Part shown: one piece after another, positions 21,352-29,925 of the stretch
Layout: the number at the start of each line of letters is the position of its first letter
Numbering within the stretch: the stretch's first letter is position 1
Origin: Polyangium sp. y55x31
Lineage (GTDB): Bacteria > Myxococcota_A > Polyangia > Polyangiales > Polyangiaceae
Assembly (NCBI RefSeq): GCF_029946505.1
Contig: NZ_JARZHG010000027.1
Coordinates: 1-64,000, forward strand
Direction of reading: 5' to 3'
DNA: 64,000 bases
Notes under the pieces: model-generated
Databases searched by the model: none
The model's input: the letters and a program-made list of their open reading frames with translations, nothing else
Told to the model about the DNA's origin: nothing
Translations under genes and position numbers: made by a program

Positions 21352-21777
21352 TCAACGTTTCGAGGGTACGTCCCGTCCGCCGCTCGCCAGCTTGCGCACG
21401 AGCGCGCGCAGCTCCGAGGGATCGTAGGGTTTTTCGAGGAGCAAGTTCTCCACGCGCGCGAAGAACGCGCGCACCTCGCTCGTGAACGCGGCGCCCGTGA
21501 AGAACACGATCTGCTTTGCGACCTCGGGCGCCGTCACGAGCAGCCGTTCGTAGAGCTCGAACCCGTTCATCCCCGGCATCCGCACGTCGCACAGCACCAC
21601 GTCGAAGCGCGCGCCCGCCTCGACGGCCGCGAGCGCCTCGAGCCCGTTCGACACCGCGATCACCTCGTGCTCGGTCCCGAGCAGCCGCCGGATCGACGTC
21701 ACGATGAACGGCTCGTCGTCGACGAGCAGCACGCGCGGCCGCCGCGCGGATCCCCCATTTCCCGCCGTCGTTCCCAT
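21352..21777 (-). CDS. Single-domain response regulator
   Basis: About 141 residues with a receiver domain only: acidic pair in VLLVDDEPF, phosphoacceptor Asp in VVLCDVRMPGMNG, Thr in FFTGAAF, and Lys in LLEKPYDP. There is no output domain, so it should act by phosphorylation-dependent protein binding, as many stand-alone receivers do in myxobacteria. The start at MGTTAGNGG was chosen because the receiver begins soon after; longer in-frame starts up to 21927 are possible. No histidine kinase is adjacent. Confidence 0.85.
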   Translation of the reverse strand: MGTTAGNGGSARRPRVLLVDDEPFIVTSIRRLLGTEHEVIAVSNGLEALAAVEAGARFDVVLCDVRMPGMNGFELYERLLVTAPEVAKQIVFFTGAAFTSEVRAFFARVENLLLEKPYDPSELRALVRKLASGGRDVPSKR

Positions 21778-21951
21778 CGTCGTGCCAATGAACCCCACGC
21801 CAGCTCCAGGAATTCCATTACGTCGCCCATCGCAGAGCATTGCGCAAGCGCCAAAGCGCGCGCGCGGCACTTTGCCAGAGTGTGCCAATGGGTTGACGCC
21901 CAACGTTCCGTACCGCAATGACAGCAATGAGGCAGCGAGCGGGCGAAATCT

Positions 21952-22602
21952 TCAACCGAGGTGTCTCTCGATCGCGCGGATGACCTCGAGCCTGTCGAAG
22001 AGCCGCTCCACGTAGTCGAGCCGATCGGTCTCGATGACGAGCGTCGGCGAGAGATCGTAGCGTGCGTGCCATTCCTCGTAGAGCTTGTCCAGCGCGGCGA
22101 GGTAGCTCTTCGGCACCTTTCGCTCGAAGTCGCGCCCCCGCTGTCGGATCCGCCTTACGAGCGTGGGCAGCGGACACCGCAGGTAGATCATCAGGTCAGG
22201 CGGCCGGATCTCCTCGCGCAGCGTGCGATAGAGGTCGTCGTACATCTGCCAGTCGCGGTCGTCGATGTAGCCGGCGCGATGCAGGTGCGCCGCGAAGATC
22301 TCGGCGTCCTCGTAGAGCGTCCGATCCTGCACGATCGGCCGGTGATCCACGGCCGCGCGGCGCACGACGTCGCGGTGGATGTGGAAGCGTCGGACGAGGA
22401 AGAAGAGCTGCGAGCTCATCGCCCAGCGCGACATGTCCCCGTAGAAGTCGGAGAGGTACGGGTTCTCCTCGTTCGGCTCGAAGAACGGCACCATTCGGAA
22501 CTGCTGCTCGAGCCATTTCACGAGGCTCGATTTCCCAGCTCCCATGTTGCCCGCCACCGCGATGATCCGGGGGCGCGCGCCGTCCCGAAGGCTCTCGCTC
22601 AT
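21952..22602 (-). CDS. Deoxynucleoside kinase
   Basis: A 216-residue kinase that phosphorylates deoxynucleosides in salvage. It has the P-loop GNMGAGKSS (18-26), FFEPNEENPYLSDFY for substrate recognition, QDRTLYEDAE (the DRS/ERS-type motif), and the LID-type arginines in LVRRIRQRGRDFE. The closest named group is the bacterial deoxyadenosine/deoxyguanosine kinases. It is 16 bases upstream of an outer-membrane-type gene whose product is unrelated. Confidence 0.88.
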   Translation of the reverse strand: MSESLRDGARPRIIAVAGNMGAGKSSLVKWLEQQFRMVPFFEPNEENPYLSDFYGDMSRWAMSSQLFFLVRRFHIHRDVVRRAAVDHRPIVQDRTLYEDAEIFAAHLHRAGYIDDRDWQMYDDLYRTLREEIRPPDLMIYLRCPLPTLVRRIRQRGRDFERKVPKSYLAALDKLYEEWHARYDLSPTLVIETDRLDYVERLFDRLEVIRAIERHLG

Positions 22603-22618
22603 GCCGTCCTCTGCCCCC

Positions 22619-23455
22619 TCAAAGCACGAGCGAAAGCCCGAGCGTCGTCACGAAACCCCCGGCAAACCTGGGGTAAGGTCCCACCGTCACGCGGCGCCCC
22701 GCAGCGTCGATCGCTTGCCCTTCCTCGAAGGCCCGCCCTCGTTGCGCGATGTCCGGGTAAAACGCCCCCGTCGTCTCGATCTCCACCGCGAGCCACCGCG
22801 GCACCACGTCGAACGACGCCCCGAGGCCGAGCGGGATCTCCACGAACGACGCGGCCCGCTCGCGCACGGGAAACACGCCTCCGCCCGGCGCCATGACCGA
22901 GAACCGACCGAGCTCGAGCCGCCCCCATCCCGCGCCCGCCGCGACCCACGCGCGCGCACGCGGCGTGATGTGCCACGTCGGCATGAGGCGCAGGCCGAAC
23001 GAGTACGTGTAGAACTCGACCTCGCCCGGATCACCGACGAGCCCGAGCGCGCCGGAAGGCAGGTTGAAGTCGCGCGCCGTGCGCACCGCGTACAGGCTCG
23101 CGCGCAGGTACCGCGTGATGTCGACGCGCGCCCAGAGACCCATGCCCACGGACGCCGGATACCGCACGCCCGTGTCGCCGCTCGGGATGCGATGCACGAG
23201 CGCCACGCCTCCGCCGATGTCGATGTGCCGCGTGAACGGCGGCGACCCGATCTCGAGCGGAGGCAGCTCTTTCGGTCGTGGCGGCGGCTCGGGCGCCTGG
23301 GGCGCAGCGTCCGCCGCTTCGGGCACTTCGGTCGCGCCCGCGCCGCGCGCCGTCCCCGCCGCTCCGCCGAGCGCGAGCGTGAACGCCGCTGCGGACGCGA
23401 GCGTACGTCGACCTTTTCGCCGTCGTTGTTCGAGGCGCTTCACCCGTGCTCGCAT
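22619..23455 (-). CDS. Putative outer-membrane beta-barrel protein
   Basis: A 278-residue exported protein: basic N-terminus, signal segment LASAAAFTLALGG ending near ARGAGA, and a Pro-rich linker. Alternating amphipathic strands follow, with periodic aromatic residues (VDITRYLRASLYAV, VEFYTYSFGLRL) and a terminal strand GGFVTTLGLSLVL, typical of an outer-membrane barrel. The ATG at 23455 was selected because the signal peptide follows directly. The specific function is unknown. Confidence 0.65.
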   Translation of the reverse strand: MRARVKRLEQRRRKGRRTLASAAAFTLALGGAAGTARGAGATEVPEAADAAPQAPEPPPRPKELPPLEIGSPPFTRHIDIGGGVALVHRIPSGDTGVRYPASVGMGLWARVDITRYLRASLYAVRTARDFNLPSGALGLVGDPGEVEFYTYSFGLRLMPTWHITPRARAWVAAGAGWGRLELGRFSVMAPGGGVFPVRERAASFVEIPLGLGASFDVVPRWLAVEIETTGAFYPDIAQRGRAFEEGQAIDAAGRRVTVGPYPRFAGGFVTTLGLSLVL

Positions 23456-23565
23456 CGCGTGCACCTTGTAGCAAAGTTCGGGCACCTCGGTCGACCGACC
23501 GCGGCTTTGAGCGCGTTCGATCCCTTCTGGCACGCGGTCGAAATCTGCGGCACACTCCGCCCGCC

Positions 23566-24102
23566 ATGCACACGTCTCGGCTTTTCGTTTCGCTCGCCGG
23601 TCTCACCCTCCTTCTCGCGGCTTGCAGCAAGTCCGAAGCGCCTGCGGCGCAGGCCGATCAGCCGGCGGTTTCGCCGACGCAGGCGCCCGCGCAGCCTCAG
23701 GGCGCGATGGCGGAGAGCATCAAGCCGCTCACGCAGAAGAAGTTCGGCCAGCCGGTGACGGAGACGAAGACGACGGCGCTCACGGATCTCACGAAGGAGC
23801 CCGCGAAGTTCGCCGAGCAGACGGTGCGCACCGAGGGCGTGGTCTCGGCGGTCTGCAAGTCGATGGGCTGCTGGATGGAGATCGCCGACACCACGGGCAA
23901 GGCGCACATCAAGATGGCGGGCCACAGCTTCTTCGTCCCGCGCGACAGCTCGGGCCACCGCGCCGTCATTCAGGGCAAGGTCCTCGCGCCCGAGGGCGGC
24001 GACAAGGGCGTCTGCGGCGCCGACGACGGCTGCGGCCAGGGCGGCAGCGCCAAGATGGCCCAGGTGAACATCGAGGCGACGGGCATCGAGTTCATCGACT
24101 AG
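23566..24102 (+). CDS. DUF4920-type lipoprotein
   Basis: A 178-residue lipoprotein with signal ending LLLAACSKS (Cys20), a Pro/Gln spacer, and a beta-rich domain. The domain contains VRTEGVVSAVCKSMGCWMEI, then HIKMAGHSFFVPRD, GHRAVIQGKVL and a late Cys-rich loop (VCGADDGCGQG). The C-K-S-M-G-C-W motif is characteristic of small OB-fold lipoproteins annotated DUF4920. The paired Cys and His residues could bind a metal, but this is not shown. Confidence 0.7.
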   Translation: MHTSRLFVSLAGLTLLLAACSKSEAPAAQADQPAVSPTQAPAQPQGAMAESIKPLTQKKFGQPVTETKTTALTDLTKEPAKFAEQTVRTEGVVSAVCKSMGCWMEIADTTGKAHIKMAGHSFFVPRDSSGHRAVIQGKVLAPEGGDKGVCGADDGCGQGGSAKMAQVNIEATGIEFID

Positions 24103-24167
24103 TCGACGCTCGAATCGCGCCTTCCCCCGCTCCCGCCCGCCGCGCGTGAACGCAAAGCTCGGGGGGC

Positions 24168-25652
24168 ATGGGCCTCCTCATCACGCGCGACGATTTCACC
24201 GAGGACGAGTACGTCCGTTTCTCCGAGCGGCTCTCCGAGCAGCTCGACGTCCTCGACACGCTCACCAAACGTCCCGGCTTTGGCGAGGGGCCGGCCACGG
24301 TCGGCGCCGAGGTCGAGCTTTTCCTCGTCGACCCTGCGGGCCTGCCGCTGCCCGCGAACCGCGAGGTCCTCGCGCGCACGGTCGATCGACGCTTCACCGT
24401 CGAGATGGACCGCTTCAACCTCGAATTCAATGCGAGCCCTTGCCCGCTCGCCGGCCGTCCGTTCACCACGCTCGCGGACGAGCTCACCGGCGCGCTCGTG
24501 GAGATCTCGCGCGCTGCCGGGGAGCAGGGCGGGCGTATCGTGCCGATCGGCATTTTGCCCACGCTGCGCCGCGAGGACCTCACGGCCGCGGAGCTGACCG
24601 ACGTCCCTCGGTATCGCGCCCTCGGCAAGCGCATCCGGCGCCTGCGCGGCGGCCCTTTTCACGTGCGCATTCACGGCGAAGATCCGCTCGCCCTCGACAC
24701 GGACGACGTCGCCATGGAGGGCGCGAACACCTCGTTCCAGGTCCACCTCCGCGTCCCGCCCGCGAGTTTTTCCAAATACTACAATGCGGCGCAGATCGCC
24801 ACGATCCCGGCCCTCGCCGCGTCCTGCAACTCGCCCCTTCTGATTGGCCATCGCCTCTGGGACGAGACGCGGATCGCGCTCTTTCGCCAGGCCGTCGATG
24901 ATCGCCTCGACGCGCCGGCAGCTTTTCACCCGCCGTCACGCGTCTCCTTCGGGTATGGCTGGGTCCGCGAGGGAGCCGCCGAGCTATTTGCCGAGAGCGT
25001 CCGGCTCCACGCCCCGCTCCTTCCCGTGCTCGGACACGAGGACCCGCGACGAACCCTCGCCGCCGGCGGCATCCCCACGCTCGCCGAGCTTCGCTTGCAT
25101 CATGGCACCGTCTGGCGCTGGAACCGCGCCGTCTACGATCCCGGATGCGGCGGCCATTTCCGCATCGAATATCGCGCTTTGCCCGCGGGGCCGACGGTGG
25201 TCGACATGCTCGCGAGCGCTGCGTTTCTCCTCGGCACGACGCTCGGCCTCGCCCCCGAGGTCGACCGCCTCTTGCCCGCGTATCCGTTCGAGCTCGCGCG
25301 CCACGCGTTTCATCGCGCCGCGCAACATGGCCTCGATGCCGTCGTGCCTTTTCCGTGCGACGAGGCCCCCTCCCCGCGCGGGGCCCCGATTGCCGCATTG
25401 TGCGAGCGCCTCGTGCCCCTCGCCCGAAGGGGCCTCGTGGACGCGGGGGTGCTCGAAAGCGAGGCCGACCGTTGGCTCGACGTCTTCGCGGCGCGGGTAC
25501 GATCGGGGCAAACCGGCGCGCGCTGGCAACGCGCGGCGCTCGAAGCCTTGCGGGCTCGTCATTCGCTCGAGGAGGCGCTTCGGCGGCTGCTCGCTCATTA
25601 CGAGGAGCGCGTCGCGACCGGCGAGCCCGTGCATGCGTGGGCGCCGGTCTGA
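24168..25652 (+). CDS. Glutamate-cysteine ligase (GCS2) family ATP-dependent ligase
   Basis: A 494-residue ligase of the GCS2/carboxylate-amine family, with the VGAEVELFLVD glutamate-binding start (about 46-56), VEMDRFNLEFNASP, the MEGANTSFQVHLRV segment, and HFRIEYRALPAGPTVVDM near the end. Family members make gamma-glutamylcysteine or similar amide-linked products with ATP. Whether this one truly makes glutathione precursor is uncertain: it is longer than YbdK and no gshB is adjacent. It ends 6 bases before the stop of the convergent gene. Confidence 0.75.
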   Translation: MGLLITRDDFTEDEYVRFSERLSEQLDVLDTLTKRPGFGEGPATVGAEVELFLVDPAGLPLPANREVLARTVDRRFTVEMDRFNLEFNASPCPLAGRPFTTLADELTGALVEISRAAGEQGGRIVPIGILPTLRREDLTAAELTDVPRYRALGKRIRRLRGGPFHVRIHGEDPLALDTDDVAMEGANTSFQVHLRVPPASFSKYYNAAQIATIPALAASCNSPLLIGHRLWDETRIALFRQAVDDRLDAPAAFHPPSRVSFGYGWVREGAAELFAESVRLHAPLLPVLGHEDPRRTLAAGGIPTLAELRLHHGTVWRWNRAVYDPGCGGHFRIEYRALPAGPTVVDMLASAAFLLGTTLGLAPEVDRLLPAYPFELARHAFHRAAQHGLDAVVPFPCDEAPSPRGAPIAALCERLVPLARRGLVDAGVLESEADRWLDVFAARVRSGQTGARWQRAALEALRARHSLEEALRRLLAHYEERVATGEPVHAWAPV

Positions 25653-25658
25653 CGTTTG

Positions 25659-26519
25659 TCAGAACAGACCCACGACCGACAGCCCCACCCGATCCTGCCC
25701 CATCATCGGCATGAACGCGACCGAGCTCGGCAAAAGGACGCGCGCGCCTTTCTTCTCAGCCGGCGCGTCCACGGTCTCCGTCGAGAAGATGGCCATGTCG
25801 AGCGCGGGCGCGGCCACGTACCCGATGGCGGCCCCGATCCCGGCAAACGCGAGCGCATCCCAGCCGTCCCCCGCGCCGGCCGCGAGCCCGATGAGGCCTC
25901 CTCCGAGAGGCATGCCGACGTTCAAGCCGAGGCTCGCGAACCCATTGCCGACGTGCCCGTGCGCCCAGTGGACGATCGGCCCCGTGAGCACGTGAGCCGC
26001 AATGCCGACGTAGGTGACCGCGCTCCCCTGGCCAACGACCGCCAGGACGTCCCCCGCGAGCACGCCAATCAAGGTCTGCCACCCATACCAGCGTTTGACC
26101 TTCTGCGTGGGCGGCTCCGTGCTCCAGCCGGGCATGGGACCCGCGGGAGGTGGTCCCCAGGCCCCATTCGGCGGCGGCATGTAAGGCCCGGGCGGATAAG
26201 GCGCGTACGGTCCCGGCGGATAAGGCGCGTAAGGCCCAGCGCCCGGGGGCGGGGCCGGCGGCGGCGGAAGCGAAGCTCCATTCGCAGCCGATCCCGCGGG
26301 TGGCGGTGCCTGCATCCCCGTTGGCGGGGGCGGAGCCACGTTCGTCGGCGCGGGCGGCGCGGGCGGAAGCGCGTTCGCCGGCGCGGGCGGAGCCGGGTTC
26401 GTCGCCGCAGGCGGCGGAGGTGGTGGGGGCGCCGCGCCCGGTTGTTGCGCATTCGTGCGCGGCGCGAGGGTGAACGTGGCGAGGGCGAGGGCGGGGCCGA
26501 GCAGCAGGCGGGTGCGCAT
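25659..26519 (-). CDS. Pro-rich exported membrane protein, unknown
   Basis: A 286-residue protein with a signal peptide (MRTRLLLGPALALATFTLAPRTNAQ, cleavage after NAQ). A long Pro/Ala/Tyr-rich region follows (25-150, including the repeated PYAPYPPGP), then a C-terminal domain with several Gly-rich hydrophobic segments (about 165-265) containing HVLTGPIVHWAHGH. The end resembles other myxobacterial membrane proteins of unknown role. The ATG at 26519 is placed by the signal peptide. Confidence 0.6.
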   Translation of the reverse strand: MRTRLLLGPALALATFTLAPRTNAQQPGAAPPPPPPPAATNPAPPAPANALPPAPPAPTNVAPPPPTGMQAPPPAGSAANGASLPPPPAPPPGAGPYAPYPPGPYAPYPPGPYMPPPNGAWGPPPAGPMPGWSTEPPTQKVKRWYGWQTLIGVLAGDVLAVVGQGSAVTYVGIAAHVLTGPIVHWAHGHVGNGFASLGLNVGMPLGGGLIGLAAGAGDGWDALAFAGIGAAIGYVAAPALDMAIFSTETVDAPAEKKGARVLLPSSVAFMPMMGQDRVGLSVVGLF

Positions 26520-26610
26520 CAGCGCCGAGAATATCAAGATCCGTGCCTGACGGGGGCACGTCGCGGGGCGGGCCACGTCGAAAACGCGACGCGCGCCCGC
26601 CTCGCCGGGT

Positions 26611-28776
26611 TTACTTCGCTTCCTTGAGCGCGAGGTCGACGACCTTCTTGAACTTCCCGAGCGGCTGCGCGCCCGAGACCAGATAACCATTGATCACGAA
26701 TGCGGGCGTGCCCGTGATCCCGACGTCCTCGCCGGCCTTGATGTCCGCGTCGATGAGCGCCTTGTACGTCTGGCCGTCGATCGCGGCGAGGACCTTCTGC
26801 ACGTCGAGCCCGAGCGCGGTCGCCGTCCGCTCGATGCTGGCGCGGTCGAGCTGCGTCTGGTCCTGGAAGAACGCGTCGTGCATCTTCCAGAACGCGTCGT
26901 TGCCCTTCTGCTTGTACGCCTCCATGGCCGCGAGCGCCGCGGGCATCGCGTTCTTGTGGAACGGCAGCGGCTTGTTTCGCCAGACAAACCGGAGCTTGCC
27001 CGGGTAGGCCGCGTCGAGCTCGGCGAGCGTGGGCTCGACCCGCTTGCAGAACGGACACTCGAAATCGGAGAAGATCTGCACCGTGACCTTCGCGTTCGCC
27101 GGGCCCTTCGTGGGATTGTCCTTCGTGAACGCGGGGATCGCCTTCACCTTCTCGGGCGGCGGCGGCGTCTTGCCGTCCTTGATGATCGTGTCGTAGAGCT
27201 TCGCCGCGGGCGTGCCCTTCTTGACGAGCGCCTCCGCCTTCGTGATCTCCTCGTCGATGAGCGCCTTGAACTTGTCGATCGGCTGCGCGCCGACGAGGCG
27301 GCGACCATTGATGAAGAAATGCGGCGTGCCGTTCGCCTGCACGTCGTCGGCGAGATTGAGGTCCTGGTCGATGCGGTCCTTGTACTTCTTCTTCTCGATC
27401 GCGTCGCTCGCCTTTTTCAGGTCGAGCCCGAGGTTCTTCGCGATGCCCTCGAGGTCCTCGGGCCCGAGCTTGCCGTTCGCGGCGAAGATGAGGTCGTGCG
27501 CCTTCCAGAACCCCGCGTCACCCTTCTGCGCGCGCGCCTCGAGCGCGAGCTCGGCTGCGGGCTCGGCGTCCTTGTGGAAGGGCAGGGGATTGTTCTTGTA
27601 CACGATCCGGAGTTTGTCGCCGTAATCGCGAGTGAGCTGCTCGATCGTGGGCGTCACCCGGACGCAGAACGGGCACTGGAAATCCGTGAACATCACGAGC
27701 GTCACGAGCGCCGTGTTCTTGCCCCGCACCGGCGAACCGTCGACGGGCACGCGCCAGACCGTCGTCGGATCCTCGGCCTGGCTCGGCGCCGCGCCGGGCC
27801 GATCCGCGGGCTTCTGGTAGTTCTTCGCCGAGAGCACCGCATACACCTTCTCGGGCGCGGTCCCGCTCGCCGTCGTTTTGCGCGCGGTCGCGATTTGCTC
27901 GTCGATGATCGCGCGGAACTTGTCGATCGGCTGCGCGCCGGAGAGGTGCACGCCGTTGATGAAGAACGCGGGCGTGCCCGTCACGCCGATCTTCTTGCCG
28001 AGCTCGATGTCCTCGTCGATTTTCTTGCCGATCTCGCCGCTCGCGAGCGTCGCGTCGACGGACTTGCGCGTGAGGCCGCGCGGCAGCGAGCCGTCGATGA
28101 CCTGAGGGTCGATCCGGCCCGCGAAGAGCGCGTCGTGATAGGCCCAGAACCAGGGCGCGCCCTTCAGCTTGAACACGGCCATCGCCGCCTCGGCCGCGGG
28201 GCGCGCGTTCTTGTGGAACTCGAGCGGGAAGTTTTTCCAGACGATCCGGAGCTGGTCCTTGCCGTAGATCTTCGCGAGCTCGGCGAGCGTGCCCGCGGCG
28301 CGCGAGCAGAAGGGACACTCGAGGTCGGAGAACGCGACGATCGTGACGGGCGCCTTGGGGCTGCCCCAGCTCGGATCCGCGGCCGTGACGGGCACCGGGC
28401 TCTTCGCGCCTTCCCCGGTGTCGACCTCGTTTCCGCCGGTCCAGGTGCCTGCCTCGGCCGGGGCGATGGTGCGCACGGGGAAGCCGCCGCCGATGCTGTC
28501 GTCGTTCGGCCCGCGGCCGGAGCCGCCCACGGCGATCCGCTCGCCGTCGCCTTCGCCCGCGCCGCGAGCCATCGCGCGGGGCGCGCCTGCGCCCTTGTCG
28601 GCGCCCTCGGCGCCCTTTTCCACGTCTTTTCCAGCGGAGGCGGTGTTTGCGCCCGGATCGGCGGTCCCCTCGGAACCGGCGCCGGGTGTCGCGGCCGGGG
28701 GCGGAGGCGCCTGGCCGCAGGCAAATGCGGCCGAGAGGGCCGTCACGAACCCGATACGGAAGAGCTTCACGAGCAT
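26611..28776 (-). CDS. Lipoprotein with three DsbA/thioredoxin-like domains
   Basis: A 721-residue lipoprotein (signal ending SAAFAC, Cys20) with a Gly/Ala-rich spacer (21-135). Three consecutive DsbA-type thioredoxin domains follow, each with a CPFC active site (Cys pairs 154/157, 368/371, 574/577) and a cis-proline loop (GTPAFFING about 267, GTPHFFING about 483, GTPAFVING near the end). All three should be redox active. Single-domain homologues form or isomerise disulfides in exported proteins; a triple fusion is unusual. No DsbB or DsbD partner is adjacent. The ATG at 28776 is placed by the lipoprotein signal. Confidence 0.88.
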   Translation of the reverse strand: MLVKLFRIGFVTALSAAFACGQAPPPPAATPGAGSEGTADPGANTASAGKDVEKGAEGADKGAGAPRAMARGAGEGDGERIAVGGSGRGPNDDSIGGGFPVRTIAPAEAGTWTGGNEVDTGEGAKSPVPVTAADPSWGSPKAPVTIVAFSDLECPFCSRAAGTLAELAKIYGKDQLRIVWKNFPLEFHKNARPAAEAAMAVFKLKGAPWFWAYHDALFAGRIDPQVIDGSLPRGLTRKSVDATLASGEIGKKIDEDIELGKKIGVTGTPAFFINGVHLSGAQPIDKFRAIIDEQIATARKTTASGTAPEKVYAVLSAKNYQKPADRPGAAPSQAEDPTTVWRVPVDGSPVRGKNTALVTLVMFTDFQCPFCVRVTPTIEQLTRDYGDKLRIVYKNNPLPFHKDAEPAAELALEARAQKGDAGFWKAHDLIFAANGKLGPEDLEGIAKNLGLDLKKASDAIEKKKYKDRIDQDLNLADDVQANGTPHFFINGRRLVGAQPIDKFKALIDEEITKAEALVKKGTPAAKLYDTIIKDGKTPPPPEKVKAIPAFTKDNPTKGPANAKVTVQIFSDFECPFCKRVEPTLAELDAAYPGKLRFVWRNKPLPFHKNAMPAALAAMEAYKQKGNDAFWKMHDAFFQDQTQLDRASIERTATALGLDVQKVLAAIDGQTYKALIDADIKAGEDVGITGTPAFVINGYLVSGAQPLGKFKKVVDLALKEAK

Positions 28777-28979
28777 GGCCGGCACCCTACAAGAAACGCG
28801 GTCACGACGCACGCGGGTTGCAAGCGGATCCCCGTGGCTTCAACATCCCCGAACGGTTACGTCAATGTCGCTGCCGCGCACCGAGGAGAGCCCAGATCCT
28901 GCTGGCATGGGGGATGCATCAATTTGTCGCATTGCCTGGACGCGGGAACGGGTACATGGCTCTCGCACGGAGGTACGAC

Positions 28980-29921
28980 ATGGCTTCTCGATTTGTGACT
29001 TTGCGTGGAACGTGGCTCGGCATGGCACTCGTCGCGGCGCTCGCCGTCGGGTGCGGTGACGGCAGCGCGGATGGAAGCGGCGGCGCGGGTGGCAGCGGCG
29101 GCGCGGGCGGAAGCGGCGGAAGCGGCGGAAGCGGCGGCGCGGGCGGCGGGCCGGCGCTCATGGACGTGGCGATCGCGTTCGAGGGGCGCGTCGGGAACCA
29201 GGTCTTCGATTGCACAGATACCTACACCTTGGGCAGCACGAACACCGAGGTGCAGATCACCGATTTTCGGTTTTACGTGCATGACGTACGCCTCGTGCGC
29301 AAGGACGGCAGCGAGTTCCCGGTCGAGCTCACGCAGGACGGGCTCTGGCAGCACGAGGATCTGGCGCTCCTCGATTTCGAGAACAAGGCTGGCGCCTGCG
29401 CGAACGGCACCAGCGAGACGAACACCACGATCAAGGGTCGGGTGCAGGCCGGGAGCTACCAAGGCATCACGTTCAAGGTCGGGGTGCCTTTCAAGCTGAA
29501 CCACGCCGACGCGGCGACGGCGCCTTCGCCGCTCAACCTGAGCGCGCTCTTCTGGAACTGGAACGGCGGGTACAAGTTCATCCGCGTGGACGCGGCGCCC
29601 ACGGCGGGCGGCGGGGCCTTCAACGTGCATATCGGCAGCACGGGGTGCACGGAGGACGCCTCGGGGGTCGTCACGGCCTGCGACCGGGCGAACCGCCCCG
29701 AGGTGCACCTGACCAACTACGATCCGCTCAGCGGCAAGTTGGTGGTCGATTACGCGGCGCTCGTCGCCGAGAGTGACCTCTCGCAGAACGCGGGCGGCGC
29801 GCCGGGCTGCATGGCGGGCAAGGACGACCCCGAATGCCAGGCCATTCTGGGCCGCCTCGGCATCCACGTGGATGACGGCTCCGTGCATCCGGACGAACAG
29901 AAGCTCTTCGTGATGGAGTGA
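28980..29921 (+). CDS. mbnP: MbnP-family copper-binding lipoprotein
   Basis: A 313-residue lipoprotein (signal ending LAVGC, Cys25) with a Gly/Ser linker (30-57), then an MbnP domain. The domain starts VAIAFEGRVGNQVFDC and contains DFRFYVHDVRL and FWNWNGGYKF (Trp192, Trp194), the segment around which MbnP proteins are modified. It ends with paired Cys (277, 286) and several His. In methanotroph and other MbnPs the partner MbnH oxidises a Trp to kynurenine to build a copper site; that mechanism is transferred here by homology. GGAGG precedes the ATG. mbnH follows after 4 bases. Confidence 0.82.
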   Translation: MASRFVTLRGTWLGMALVAALAVGCGDGSADGSGGAGGSGGAGGSGGSGGSGGAGGGPALMDVAIAFEGRVGNQVFDCTDTYTLGSTNTEVQITDFRFYVHDVRLVRKDGSEFPVELTQDGLWQHEDLALLDFENKAGACANGTSETNTTIKGRVQAGSYQGITFKVGVPFKLNHADAATAPSPLNLSALFWNWNGGYKFIRVDAAPTAGGGAFNVHIGSTGCTEDASGVVTACDRANRPEVHLTNYDPLSGKLVVDYAALVAESDLSQNAGGAPGCMAGKDDPECQAILGRLGIHVDDGSVHPDEQKLFVME

Positions 29922-29925
29922 ATCC

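Noticed and set aside
21860-21900. A sigma-54-like TGGCAC...GGCA on the minus strand upstream of the response regulator
   Set aside because: The spacing between the GG and GC elements is nine bases; sigma-54 promoters need ten. No enhancer-like repeats were seen.
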